Below, in pieces: positions 9,788-19,810 of a stretch of 33,102 nucleotides of DNA. Under the pieces are notes generated by a model that was not told the origin of the DNA, did not search any database, and was given only the letters and a program-made list of their open reading frames with translations. Where the stretch lies: the NCBI GenBank assembly GCA_002284615.2, contig MU069961.1:160436-193537 (forward strand). Reading direction: 5' to 3'. Position 1 is the stretch's first letter. Every line of letters begins with the position of its first letter. The position numbers and the translations under genes are program-made. This DNA comes from Dunaliella salina. Its lineage: Eukaryota > Chlorophyta > Chlorophyceae > Chlamydomonadales > Dunaliellaceae.

Positions 9788-10663
9788 CTAGCCTTTGGAA
9801 CCCAAAAAAGTCATGCTTATAGGACAGTGATCGCTGATGGCACGATCCTTAGTGATTTGCACATAGTCGGCAATCCCAAACACCTTGTCAGACATCAAAA
9901 TATGGTCAGGCCTGCTTCCTTCCACTCCAGCATCATGCCCCAAATAAGTACGCTGACCATCATCCCCGCGCACCCTGCCCGTGCCCAGCAACAACTCACA
10001 AGTGCTTGCGAGCTGTACCAACAATCTGCCAGCAGCATTCACGGCAGAAAACTTACATCTACGGGTGTGGTGCAGGGCAGGGTGCGCCATCAGAAGTCCA
10101 CCATGAATGTGTGAGACCTCTCTCATCCTGCCAACCTTGGCGTTCAGATCGCCNCACAGCAANACATGAGGGGAGACCTGAGTGACACGCGCAACCTCAT
10201 CAAGGAGAGAAGAAAAAGAGTCAGTCACAGCTTGCACAGGAAAACGCTGGCTAATAGGGTTGATGTACANCGCCCCTANNATGACATCCTCNTGGAACCC
10301 NAACAGCCNTTTATCACAGCGCACCCAAATACATTGCAAGCGCTGTGAGTCCANATGCACATGCAAANAATCAGCACACTGAANTGCTGCAAGCANAGCC
10401 ACCCCAAAGCCNGGTTTCCCAACATCTGNTGGTGCAATGTGCGTGGCATGTATNAGCCGATGCGTGTCATGCAGACCAGACATGAGCCTNTCCACAGCGT
10501 TTGTCCNAGTCTCCGTGANAACAACAATGGCATGATTTCTAATGAGCTCCTGTAGTGCTATGGTTTTGCTCAATGCAATCTCTGGTGCAGCATCAGGGTC
10601 AGGAATGCCATTGATGTTCAGCACAAGCAGGTTAAGCTGCCCACATTCTGGCTGAAGGTCAAC
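9788..10663 (-). pseudogene. LINE A EEP (APE-type) endonuclease
   Basis: This endonuclease nicks target DNA to prime reverse transcription. The frame reads GQLNLLVLNINGI (first strand with the metal-site Asn), a TET motif (catalytic Glu region, partly hidden by N), GDLNAKVG (the catalytic Asp-x-Asn), SRPDHILMS and AISDHCPISM (the terminal Ser-Asp-His). All core motifs are in the order of the EEP family. About 18 undetermined bases at 10154-10519 blur the middle. It ends in a stop at 9788, next to a six-T run on the minus strand (about 9806-9811). A one-base shift there would join it to the downstream reverse transcriptase frame. Confidence 0.85.
10154..10519. other. Cluster of single undetermined bases
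   Basis: About 18 isolated N positions fall only within this part of the LINE A endonuclease. Isolated Ns in one repeat suggest that reads from several copies were merged, or local polymorphism. They affect codon calls around the catalytic Glu. Confidence 0.95.
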
Positions 10664-10666
10664 CCC

Positions 10667-11408
10667 CTATTGAGCACTATTCTTGTTCCCACCAACGGAA
10701 CACACACCCCCGCGAGCATACACACCACCTTTGCCGCAAGGGGGCCGGTGTGCAAAGGACGCAGCTGGGCGTGGCCCAGAGGAGGCTGCCTCCACATATG
10801 TGGGCTGGGGCACATGGGAGGAAGAGGAGGCACCAGCAGGGCCAGAGGGGCAGGGAGCGCGCGGAGCAGGGCCAGAATGGGCATGGGCAGCAGCAGCAGC
10901 AGCCACAGCCACAGCCTGCTGGGGGTAAGGACCATGGTTGGAGCAGTGCGGGGAGAGAGGGGGAGAGGCAGCAGCAGAGCTGAGGGTGGGGGAGGCAGCA
11001 GCGGAGCTGGAGATTTCAGAGAATGACAGAGGGGGAAGGGGGGGAGCGGGAGGGGCCGTGGGGGCCTCGGGTGGAGGGAGCATGGCATGTGCACTGGTTG
11101 GGCACCAGCAGGAGGGCAGCTCCTTGTAGGCGAGGAGGTGCGGTGTGGGCCCGTGGGCTGCATGCACTTGGTTTTGGTGGGGGTTTCCCCGCTGCCTGGG
11201 GCGCGCGGCCTGGTGAGGGGGGACAGCATGGAAGCCTCGTGTGGGGAAGATGGGCACTCATCACTGGGGCCGGGGGGGGGGCATCGTGTGGGGCTGCTGC
11301 TGCTGCTGCTGCTGCCGTTGCTGCTGCTGGGGCGGTGGGCGGGAGGTGAGCTGGGCCCAGCAGGTCCTGGAGCATGTGCTGGACGGTGGTGTCATCCAGG
11401 GTCTCCAT
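10667..11408 (-). pseudogene. LINE A ORF1-like Pro/Ala-rich region
   Basis: The element starts METLDDTTVQHMLQDLLGP, then becomes low-complexity Ala/Pro/Ser/His sequence encoded by GCT/CAG runs. An open frame from 11257 runs to a TAG near 10667 that is directly in frame with the endonuclease, ending GGVCSVGGNKNSAQ. The METLDD start is in a different frame. The two are separated near an 8- to 9-base G run at about 11272-11280, so a homopolymer indel is the likely shift. The domain may bind nucleic acid as ORF1 proteins do, but no zinc knuckle or RRM is visible. Confidence 0.5.
11294..11335. repeat. GCT/CTG trinucleotide tract (LINE A 5' end)
   Basis: About seven GCT units followed by an interrupted GCCGTTGCTGCTGCTG block. 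On the LINE sense strand they encode the Ala run of the ORF1-like protein. A long G run lies just upstream at 11272-11280. Confidence 0.9.
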
Positions 11409-11418
11409 AAGAGCATGC

Positions 11419-12699
11419 TGTCATGCAAGATCAATGTCACACTCATACTCAGCTTTGGTACATGGTTGTCAGGCTTGCTCCCTTGTGCCCTTTCTCAGAG
11501 CAATGGGAGACTATTCCATCATCTGCTCAGGTTCACAATGCTGAGAATAGGTGATGTTAAATCTAAACCTTTGAACACAACTCTACAAAATCTAATTCAA
11601 TGTGCACAACAAATTCTCAACATCTGGTTGGCCAGTTGTTGAGACATCTAAGAATAAAGGTAACAAACTAACTGACTGCATAACCATGTTTCAGCAAAAA
11701 ACATGATTCAGCATGACAATGCACAGCCTGTAGGTATCAGCATGCACAGTCAATCAGAACTGATACATGTATCAGTCCCTGTTTACATCAGTTCCTGTTT
11801 GCGCCCCTCAGGTACCAGCATGCACAGACTTTGTCTTTTAGCACTGCTACAAGTTTATGGTAAAACAGGTTTGGGTCATACACGAAACACGTATGAATGC
11901 GTGCAGCACAAATTGGCAGAAATATGCGTGCGGCTCAGAGGCCTGTTTTGAGAACGTCACAAATACGTAGGTGCGGCAGCACCTGGCCACTGCAGAACCA
12001 ACTTTCCAAAATTTTGGAATCCCTTTCCTTACAATCATGAGACATAAATTAAAAGAGTTTTCTGGGCTTCAACTGGGCTTCTCTGGTCTGCCTGTCTACT
12101 CTACAGCCTCTTCCTCCTCATCACTCCAGTCCCTCCAAATGCTGGACCCCTCTTCCTGCTGCTGCTGCTGCTGCTGCTCTGGTGCCGCACATGGGCTACA
12201 CCACTGCCAGGGACTTTCAGGAAGTCTGCCATGCAGTTAGCTTGCTTACCTGCCTGGCATTGGCGCAGCTTGCAATCATTCTTAAGCCCTTTTCCGCCTT
12301 CAGGTGTGAACTGTGTTACCATAGTCCCATTCAGGACCTCTCTCCATAGGCGCGTTGAAGAGAAGGGGGAGAAAGATCCCGGGGGGGGGCTCTTTTCCAG
12401 GGAAAACATCTACCAATTATCCTGTTACATTCCTGATGTAAGCGACCGATCGTTCCTTTCAGCATTGCAAACTAATTATATCTGCTTGAGGATTAATTGG
12501 ATCTGAATCAAATTTTCTGTGTCCAGTTTCTGCTGCCGCACATCGGCTGCATCAACTTTGGTTTTTCAAATCCCTGTTCTTAAAATTGTACTCGTTTTCT
12601 TTTCAAAAATTGTGGTCTCTTTTCACAGCATGGAGCAGAAAAATAGAACTAGCAAAAAAGATACAGCCAAGCTGAAAAATTTTTCCTTATTATGATGTA
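11419..12699. other. Interval without a recognised gene
   Basis: A (CTG)7 run lies at 12156-12178. A minus-strand frame (12409-12101) includes NGTMVTQFTPEGGKG and ends near a donor-like GTAAGC at about 12247. It has no supporting domain. The motif AGGTAYCAGCATGCACAG occurs twice, near 11730 and 11811. I see nothing else supportable. Confidence 0.5.
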
Positions 12700-13302
12700 T
12701 TAGTCGGCCACCATCTGGATCTTGTATATTGTGGCTGTGAAGTGCGGATGAGGTTCCCTTTCTTTCTTCATCGGCTCATTTGAATTTGCCAGTCCAAGCA
12801 AATTGAGATTTGAAAGGAGCACCTCAACAGGATAGCTGAAGCCCTCGTGGGGCTTATCTTGCCAGATCTTGTGTTCCCACAAGCCATATTTAAGAAGAAA
12901 GATTTTAGTACCAGCTTGTCTGCTCAGCGGTCGCACAAAAACAGTGCGTGCTCTGAACAAACAAGGTATCCTCTGCATGACGTTTACTGTACAAGAAGAA
13001 TCGTATGCATACCTTACTGCAGGAGCAGGAGGGTCTTGCAGGAGAGTGCGGAAGTTTCCTTCATGTTCCTTGAGAGGGCACATACTGTATGAACAGGAAA
13101 CATTCAGGCCCCCTTCTGGTGCAGGGCTACCTGAATCTTGTGCCTCAGTGAGGGCCAAGAGGTTCAGATGGGCCAGGTTGGCAGGTTTGAACTCTACCAC
13201 CGGGGAATGGGCAGAGGTGTGAACTCTTCGACCGGGATGGCATTCCAGCGCACCATGCTGGCGGTCGATGGGATTTTCCCAACAACGAGTCCAACATGGC
13301 AT
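12700..13302 (-). CDS. Unidentified 200-residue ORF
   Basis: From an ATG at 13302 the minus strand is open for 200 codons to a TAA/TAG-type stop at 12700. The first about 45 residues lie in a 59-bp tandem duplication. The rest looks like ordinary protein: NLAHLNLLALTEAQDSGS, SCSYSMCPLKEHEGNFRTLL, RARTVFVRPLSRQAGTKIFL, KYGLWEHKIWQDKPHEGFSY, SNLNLLGLANSNEPMKKERE. No family is recognised. It is convergent on the LINE relics and divergent from the kinase gene. The plus strand is also open in parts. It could be a real single-exon gene, the last exon of a gene whose front was displaced by the LINE copy, or a relic. Confidence 0.35.
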   Translation of the reverse strand: MPCWTRCWENPIDRQHGALECHPGRRVHTSAHSPVVEFKPANLAHLNLLALTEAQDSGSPAPEGGLNVSCSYSMCPLKEHEGNFRTLLQDPPAPAVRYAYDSSCTVNVMQRIPCLFRARTVFVRPLSRQAGTKIFLLKYGLWEHKIWQDKPHEGFSYPVEVLLSNLNLLGLANSNEPMKKEREPHPHFTATIYKIQMVAD

Positions 13303-13349
13303 TCCAGCGCACCATGCTGACGGTCGATGGGATTTTCCCAACAACGAGT
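13237..13349. repeat. 59-bp tandem duplication
   Basis: ATGGCATTCCAGCGCACCAT and the following 34 bases (13237-13290) recur at 13296-13349 with a single GGCGG/GACGG difference. The near-identity points to a recent event. The block touches the truncated LINE copy at its right. Confidence 0.95.
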
Positions 13350-13354
13350 GGATA

Positions 13355-13629
13355 TTGGAGAGGAGATTTAGATTTAGATTTGGATTTTTACATTTGGGGA
13401 CCTTCCGCCAGATTGTTCGACTGATCGGCCTGTGACTGGCCCTTGCCAGCCAACATAGTAACCGTAAGCTCAGAAATAAACAAACAAAGCTTGTTGTGGT
13501 GTTGCAAGAGAAAACCATGCCTGGACTCTAACTTGCTGTTGGTTGTTCCATTGAAAAAACACCTGAGAAGCAGCGGACCGTGTATGCGTACTTTCTCCTC
13601 AAATCACAAACAACTGCTTGGAGAGGAGA
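13355..13629 (-). mobile_element. Truncated LINE A copy with 12-bp target-site duplication
   Basis: TTGGAGAGGAGA at 13355-13366 is repeated perfectly at 13618-13629. Between them (13367-13617) lies a minus-strand copy of only the last about 225 bp of LINE A, ending in CCCCAAATGTAAA and an AAATCT-type tail. It shares long stretches with 5947-6185, such as the block around GATCGGCCTGTGACTGG and TTCCATTGAAAAAACACCTG. This is the classic product of incomplete target-primed reverse transcription. It ends 128 bp before the kinase start codon. Confidence 0.95.
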
Positions 13630-13757
13630 AGTGAACAAATTAACAACAGAAGAGCAAACCATACAGTATTTTCGAACCAGCTATTCGTCTCGCCATTCAT
13701 TCACTTCGATTCTGTCACACCTGGCCCGAAGACGTGCTAAGGGGTCCCTAGTGTTCA
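13630..13757 (+). promoter_or_regulatory. Short upstream region of the kinase gene
   Basis: Only 128 bp separate the LINE target-site duplication from the ATG at 13758. An in-frame TAG at 13749 supports that ATG as the start, unless an upstream intron exists. No firm TATA box is seen, although an AT-containing CAGTATTTTCGAA lies at about 13662. If transcription starts outside the LINE copy, the 5' UTR is short. If it starts within or beyond the copy, the LINE 3' end is part of the promoter or leader. Confidence 0.25.
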
Positions 13758-13874
13758 ATGGCTGATCGAGACTTCGTGCCAGCACAGCGGGTCACGCAGG
13801 GGAGCTTGCTCGGAACAGGAGGCTTTGGTGTGGTGTTTGAAGGGTTGCTCCACGAAGATGGCGCTGAAAAAAAG
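13758..13874 (+). CDS. Kinase exon 1: start and glycine-rich loop
   Basis: The ATG at 13758 begins [31 protein letters not shown] is the glycine-rich ATP-phosphate loop (GxGxFGxV) of protein kinases at residues 19-29. The exon encodes 39 residues and ends in phase 0 before GTGTGA. A stop follows immediately if it is not spliced. An in-frame TAG nine bases upstream supports this start. The very short N-terminus before the loop means the kinase domain opens the protein. Confidence 0.85.
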
Positions 13875-16800
13875 GTGTGAGGAGACCTTGCATGCACGGT
13901 CTTTTCCCTGCAAGATGTTTGTTCTTGCATCCCAGAATTTGCCAATCACGTGGGGAACTCCTTCTCATTTGGACTCAGGTGGCTCTGAAAGTGCTTCCTC
14001 CGGACAAGGACAGGGGCAGAGGGAGGAATGTGTTCATGCAAGAATTGAAAGACACCCTAGAAACAGCCAGGCAAGGCCGCGTTTACACGGGCTCGGCTCG
14101 GCTCAGAACCTAATAAATTGAGTTTTTCTGAGGGTGTTCTCACGGGCTCGGCTCGGCCCAGAAACTCAGAAAAACTAATAAATCCAGCCGGTCCCCCCCA
14201 CCCCCCGCCTGACTTCCGCAAAACACTCATGATGATTGCTGGGCCCCTGTGGGACCCCACTGTATGAACAGTTGGGTGGAATTTGTTGCCCTGAGTATTT
14301 TGTGGCCAGGAGAAGGCTGCTTGAAGCAAGAAGTTCAGTTCTGATGCTTTGATACTGTGCACCACGCCTTCCATGCATGCAAGAGAGCTTTTGCACCCTT
14401 TGCCAGCACATGCATGTGTGCACGTGCACAACAGTGCACTGCAGTATTCTCCACAGCCTGCCCAGCATGCTACCCTCCAGCAGTTTCAGTGCACATCCGG
14501 CAGGAAAGGGCATGGATGAGGCAGTGGCAAGGGAGCCGAGCTCGTGTGAACACGGCTCGGCCCAGAAACTCAAAAAAACTTGCATTTCGAGCACACAAGG
14601 GTTCAATTGGAATCGAAAACTACGGCGTTGTTCTTCGCTGTGCAAAAAAATACGACATCATCACGGGAGGTGCGGTAAAGAAACTCCAGAAAATTGAGTT
14701 ATTGAGGTTGGCTGAGCCTCGTGTAAACGCGGCCTGGTGTGCAACTTGAACCATCAGAGCTTGTTGCCCCATGTAGGTTAGCTTATGCTTCCAGGAGTAT
14801 GTCATCAATATGCACACTCACCTGAAGCACCTGCACCCTCGACAACCAAAAACTCCCGCTCATGCCCTCTCTTCGGTTGTCATGAATTGGACAGCAAACT
14901 TAGGCTGCCAAATTAAAATCATCTCTAACATGTAGGCAGAATGCCATAGTTTAGCTGACAGTAAGATTACAAAAGCACAAAGCATAAGTCCTTGGGGAGC
15001 AGGCCTATCATCTCAGACATAAGATGCAGTAATCCGCTTACACAACCTCCCCAAATTCCTGCACAGGCCTCAAACATAACTTCTCGTTCTTACCTCTTCA
15101 CTCATAACTTTCCATGAGGGGAAGACTCACCTTCAGCCAACCAAATGCTATCTTGGTTACCCCTACAATGCAAAGCTCGCCGTGGAGTGAGACACCCACA
15201 ACTCACCGCAGGAGGCGCGCAAGGCAACCTCATCAATCTTATTTAAATTGACGTCTCTTGCACTTCACCAAATTCAAATGTTGCGAAGATATATGGCCTC
15301 AGCTTCAGGTGGATGCAGCACAGCAGCAGCGCACAGAGTTCTTCAAATGTTTAGTGCTTAAGCAATTCCTACTCACCCGATTCAAAGCAATTCAGACGCC
15401 AAGGACTGGATCACTAAGCTTGCTCAATAACTTCATGCCCTCTCAATTCAGTATGCTCACGAACTTGTTATCACTAGTGGTAGATGCGCAGTTGAAAAAA
15501 GAGTACCTATCACTGCCAGATTTTGGAGCCCAGTGCTTCTTGTAAATCTCCAGGTCCCCATTTGTTTCTTATCTTGTGGTGGAGCGGACTAACGGCTCTT
15601 CTGAGCCAACGCGCCTCCTTTTCCTTGATTGCTGTAGGGAGGGTCTCTGCCCACTCAGTTTTTCCTTTTCATTCACAGGTCCCATTGTCCTGCTTTTGTT
15701 CTTGCTCCTGGGAATCACTCTGTGTGAATTGGGCTGTTTTGGCTTGTAGGTGGTGTAAGCGTGTTGTCCAATGCAAAGGATGGACCAAGCTGGGGCCTGC
15801 ACAGTCACCGTGCCTCATCATGCACCGGTACCAGCGCACACTGCTCGACCTCATCCTGGTTGATGACCAAGGCAGGGAGCGAGGTGCGGTAGCGTAGGTT
15901 TTGAATGGATTACTGCACTGCATCCTGTGCTTGCGTGAGAACCCAGATTCTTGGAGGCTGCACGAGATGATATGTGTGACCTGTGTGTTTTCCTGCACCT
16001 CAGTATCATTTCTCCTTTTTTTGGTCTTTCCAGTGTCTCTCTTCCTGGCTTCATTTTGTCATTCCTCCTCCTCCTGTGTATGCTTGGCAAGGTGCCGGGG
16101 GGTTCACTCTGCAAAACACCATTTTTCCACACATTTCACGATACACCCGGAATGAAAAAGGATTACATTTTAAGGAAGGTGTTAGGTAAGGCACGAAACA
16201 CCCCCAAGTAGTTCCATAAAAGAAGAGAAGGTGCAACACTGCTTTGCAGACCAAATGGCCACCCCATTAGCAGTTTTCGCAGCAGCAAACATTTCCTGGC
16301 ACGCACTGACTTGCATGTTTCTGCTGCTCCAGCATAGCCTTTTCAATCCCTCTGTCCCTCCGTCCGACTGTCAGTCATGCAGACAGGTGATATCCACCAA
16401 CTGATTATCCCTCTCTTGTTTTTGGAATTTTGTTCATCAGCGCCTGATGACCCTCGGCGTGGCCTGTCTCAGGACCGTCTGCTCATCCAGATTGTGCTGC
16501 GCATTGGGAAAGATGTTGGGATAGGATTGTCAGAGCTGCACAGGGGAGGTAAGCTATGTTTCAGACCGAGCTTCAGCAGCAGTTCCCAATGGAGTCTTTT
16601 CTCTAAAGGTACGTTTCCAACCATTTGTAGTTAATTCTGCATTGATTACATTCGTTAATTACCATTAATTGAAAATTGCAGAATCAATGACTTCTGCGTT
16701 TCCAACCCTTTCTCCAGCACAATTAATTGGGCCAATATTGGAGAAATGCACTGCATGGCCCTTCCAAGCTTTTGACCAAGACCTCTTCCATGCATGACTC

Positions 16801-19726
16801 CCGAAGCAAGGCTTGGGGCCCTGCTGCTGCAGCACTGCTGGGTGAAGCACTGCTGGGTGAAGCAAGAGCTCTCCATGCTGAAGAACTTGACATGCACCCA
16901 CTCGCACACATGATATTAAGGAGCACATTCATCATGGACACATTCGTCAAGGACCAAAGGGGACTTTGGACTTAGACCAGCGAGAGATGGGCACAGTTGG
17001 AACTCTGAGTCCATCCAGTGGGGTTTGACTGGGATAAGCAAAAGAGCAGGACTGAATTCAGGAGAGGCCCTGCAGGAGGGCAAGGCTATTGCGCATGCAT
17101 CAAGTGTCACGAGAGAGAGAGAGAAGGGGGGAGGACAAGGGGGTTACATGAGGGGTATGCGAGAGGGGTTACATGAGGGGTATGCAAGAGGGAAGGTGGG
17201 GGGACAAGAGGGGTACATGAGAGGGAGGAGGGGGACTTGTGGGGGATTACGTAGGGGTTGACTCCAAGTTTGTAGGACTCCTCCGTGTAAAGGAATTTCC
17301 TTCCCGTATCCTAAACAGGCGCTGACTTGAATTTCTGAATTAATGACGAGCAATTCATGATTTTTAGACCTCCCCTCCGTTTAAGAAAAATGCTGTCTTT
17401 AATTACATTTGTTCATTCCAATAACTTATTTTAGAACGTGATTTGCAATTAATTTCGAATTAATGATTAATTATTAATTGCCCCTTTGGAAACGCACCGT
17501 AATTCTGTACAGTAGTTGAAGTGTTTTAACTAAGCGGTTTTCGAAAACTGCCTAAAACTATTAATGTAAATTTTTTTTATTGATTGTCTGTTTTTGCAAT
17601 GCCTCTCTTGGTGCACAGCCAGCCTGTTTTGGTAAAAACGCAGGATACCAGTGTAGCTTAGAACAGACATGCAAAGTCTGTTATGAAAAATGCCCACCAG
17701 GTGGATCAGTGAGCCCTCTGTCCTGGCAGGAATTGGCAGAAAGCTACCTTTGTGCGTGGGCAAGGGTGCCACTCCCTGGGGAGCTGTGCATGGAGGGGAA
17801 GAGGCTCCAACCACGCCTACCTCTAATAATCTCTGCCTGAGTGGCAAGGAAGGTGCAGCTTAATCCTTTTGTTCATGGTCTAGTACACGAGATCCCCCAA
17901 GAATTACAACTCATTCCTCAGAAGGGATCATAAACATACAGGTTCTGGTGCTGTGGCTGTCATTGTCAGTCTTTGAGAAAAGGACAACGTAAAGCATGTC
18001 TGGCAATCAAAGCGAGTTGACCCACTCTGCCTTTTTTCCCCAATCGACTGCTTTGATCGACAAGTCACGCTTTCTCCGGATTGGTGCAGAAACCCCAGAT
18101 GTATGTGCATGAGAAAGGAGAAAGGTGGGGGGGTCCTCTGGGACGATTCTGTGTTGCCTGTCTCTCTTAGATAAGTCCACAGCTGCTGTCCAGGCCCAAA
18201 GGTATGTCCTGCAGGAGGGAGGGCAGAGGGCCTCCACAAGCATCTGCACCCTTCAACTGAGTGCCCCTTTTTTGGGCGTCCAGTTGCAGGCAGCAAAAAT
18301 GATTCCAACAAAACTTGAATGGCGTGAATTCGTGGCCAAAATCTGGATGATTTGTAGGATTCTCACCTGAGGATGCTTGGCTTCTCTTTGTACTTTTCAG
18401 AAAGTGCTTGTTGGGTTTTTAGCAATTTGCAATGAGAATCCAATTTTCATTTGTTCGTTCCCTGAAAAAGACCAGTGGCACCTTATGCATATGGCCACAC
18501 GCATGAGATATGCAAGCCTATCATATGGAGAATTTGTCCACAATTGATGTTTACAAACTTGGCAGCTGGAGTGCGTTTTTCAGGTCGGTTTTACACAGGG
18601 CTCCAATTACATGCTAAAATGATCTATGGAAATTGTTGGCATGCAGGTGTTTCCAATGAAGATTTGAAGCCAGGCAATGTCCTCTTGGATGAGAGCATGC
18701 ATGCGGTAGGTGCAGACATGTGAAGGCCGTAATCCCAAAGCAAAGTAATGCTGAAAGCTTGCATGCATTTTGTTCCCAGCTTCTTGTGGAAAGCTTGAAC
18801 TACCTGGAATTGCTGAAAATCGCAAAAACAAGTCCATGATCAGTGAACTGTGTTGATTACTGCTGATGCACATAGGTATGCACATAGGCCTTACCAACTC
18901 ATTTTGATGCTGCACATCATTGAAATTTACATCATGGCACAGATGCACCGCAGCAAATTTGGATTGCTGCACACAACTTTTATTTACTTTCATGCATCCA
19001 GGTTCTGTCTGACTTTGGCCTCAGCAAGTTCATCAGCAGAAGCCGGGTGCAATTCTCAACACAGCACGTCCGCGGTACCGACTATTTCTTGTGAGTTGCA
19101 TGGCACATGGGTGCAACTTGTACAGCTGAAGATAATTTCAACAAGGAAACATCTGCACAAACCAACAAAGCTCCTCTTAAGTGTGGACTGCTAAAGAAGC
19201 AGGTAAGGTGAAGCTTTATCATCGGTGAGCAGGAGGAGTCAAATTGAAATTGATCAGGCACGCTGCCTGCTCTTTGCTATCTTATGCCTGCAGGACAATT
19301 CAACGTACTGTATATGAATGTGATATATCATTACGCAGGAAGAAATGTTTTGGGCCTGTGTGTAAGAATAGCAGCTGGCAAAAAATATTATGCTCTTGTA
19401 TCATAGCAGTAATATATTTTGCCTATGTAATTATTCGAAGATATGCATACATGTGCGAATAGTTTCAGAAATTAGTGATACATGGGCTAGGCGGTGAGCA
19501 CCAGCAACAAGCCCCTCCCAAATTCCAGCTTGGCGTCCACCTTCGTGCATGGCTGCCTGGCTGCCTGTCTGTGGGTATGCCTTTATACACTTGTCGACCC
19601 CCCGAAGTGCTCGTACAACTAGATGATCAAGCAAATGCATGCGCTTTAACAGGTTCAGGCAGCGCATGTCTGCCCTCACATCATGCATGAGCGTTCACTT
19701 GCGCAGGTGCATCCTTCCCCTGTGAG

Positions 19727-19810
<84 letters not shown>

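Larger units (their letters stand above)
5924..11418 (-). mobile_element. LINE A with 11-bp target-site duplication
   Basis: TAAGAGCATGC occurs at 5924-5934 and again at 11408-11418, bracketing a minus-strand non-LTR retrotransposon. The 3' end on the minus strand is GGTCCCC followed by a short AAATGT tandem tail (5935-5950), a typical LINE tail. The 5' end falls at or next to the ATG of a proline/alanine-rich ORF, so the copy may be slightly truncated. Domain order is ORF1-like, EEP endonuclease, reverse transcriptase, thumb, Cys/His motif. Length is about 5.5 kb including two inserts of about 0.54 and 0.42 kb. Stops and frameshifts make it non-autonomous. Confidence 0.85.

Noticed and set aside
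10670..11410. Plus-strand Gly/Arg-rich ORFs
   Set aside because: They are antisense to the Pro/Ala-rich ORF1-like region of LINE A, and GC-rich triplet repeats leave several frames open.
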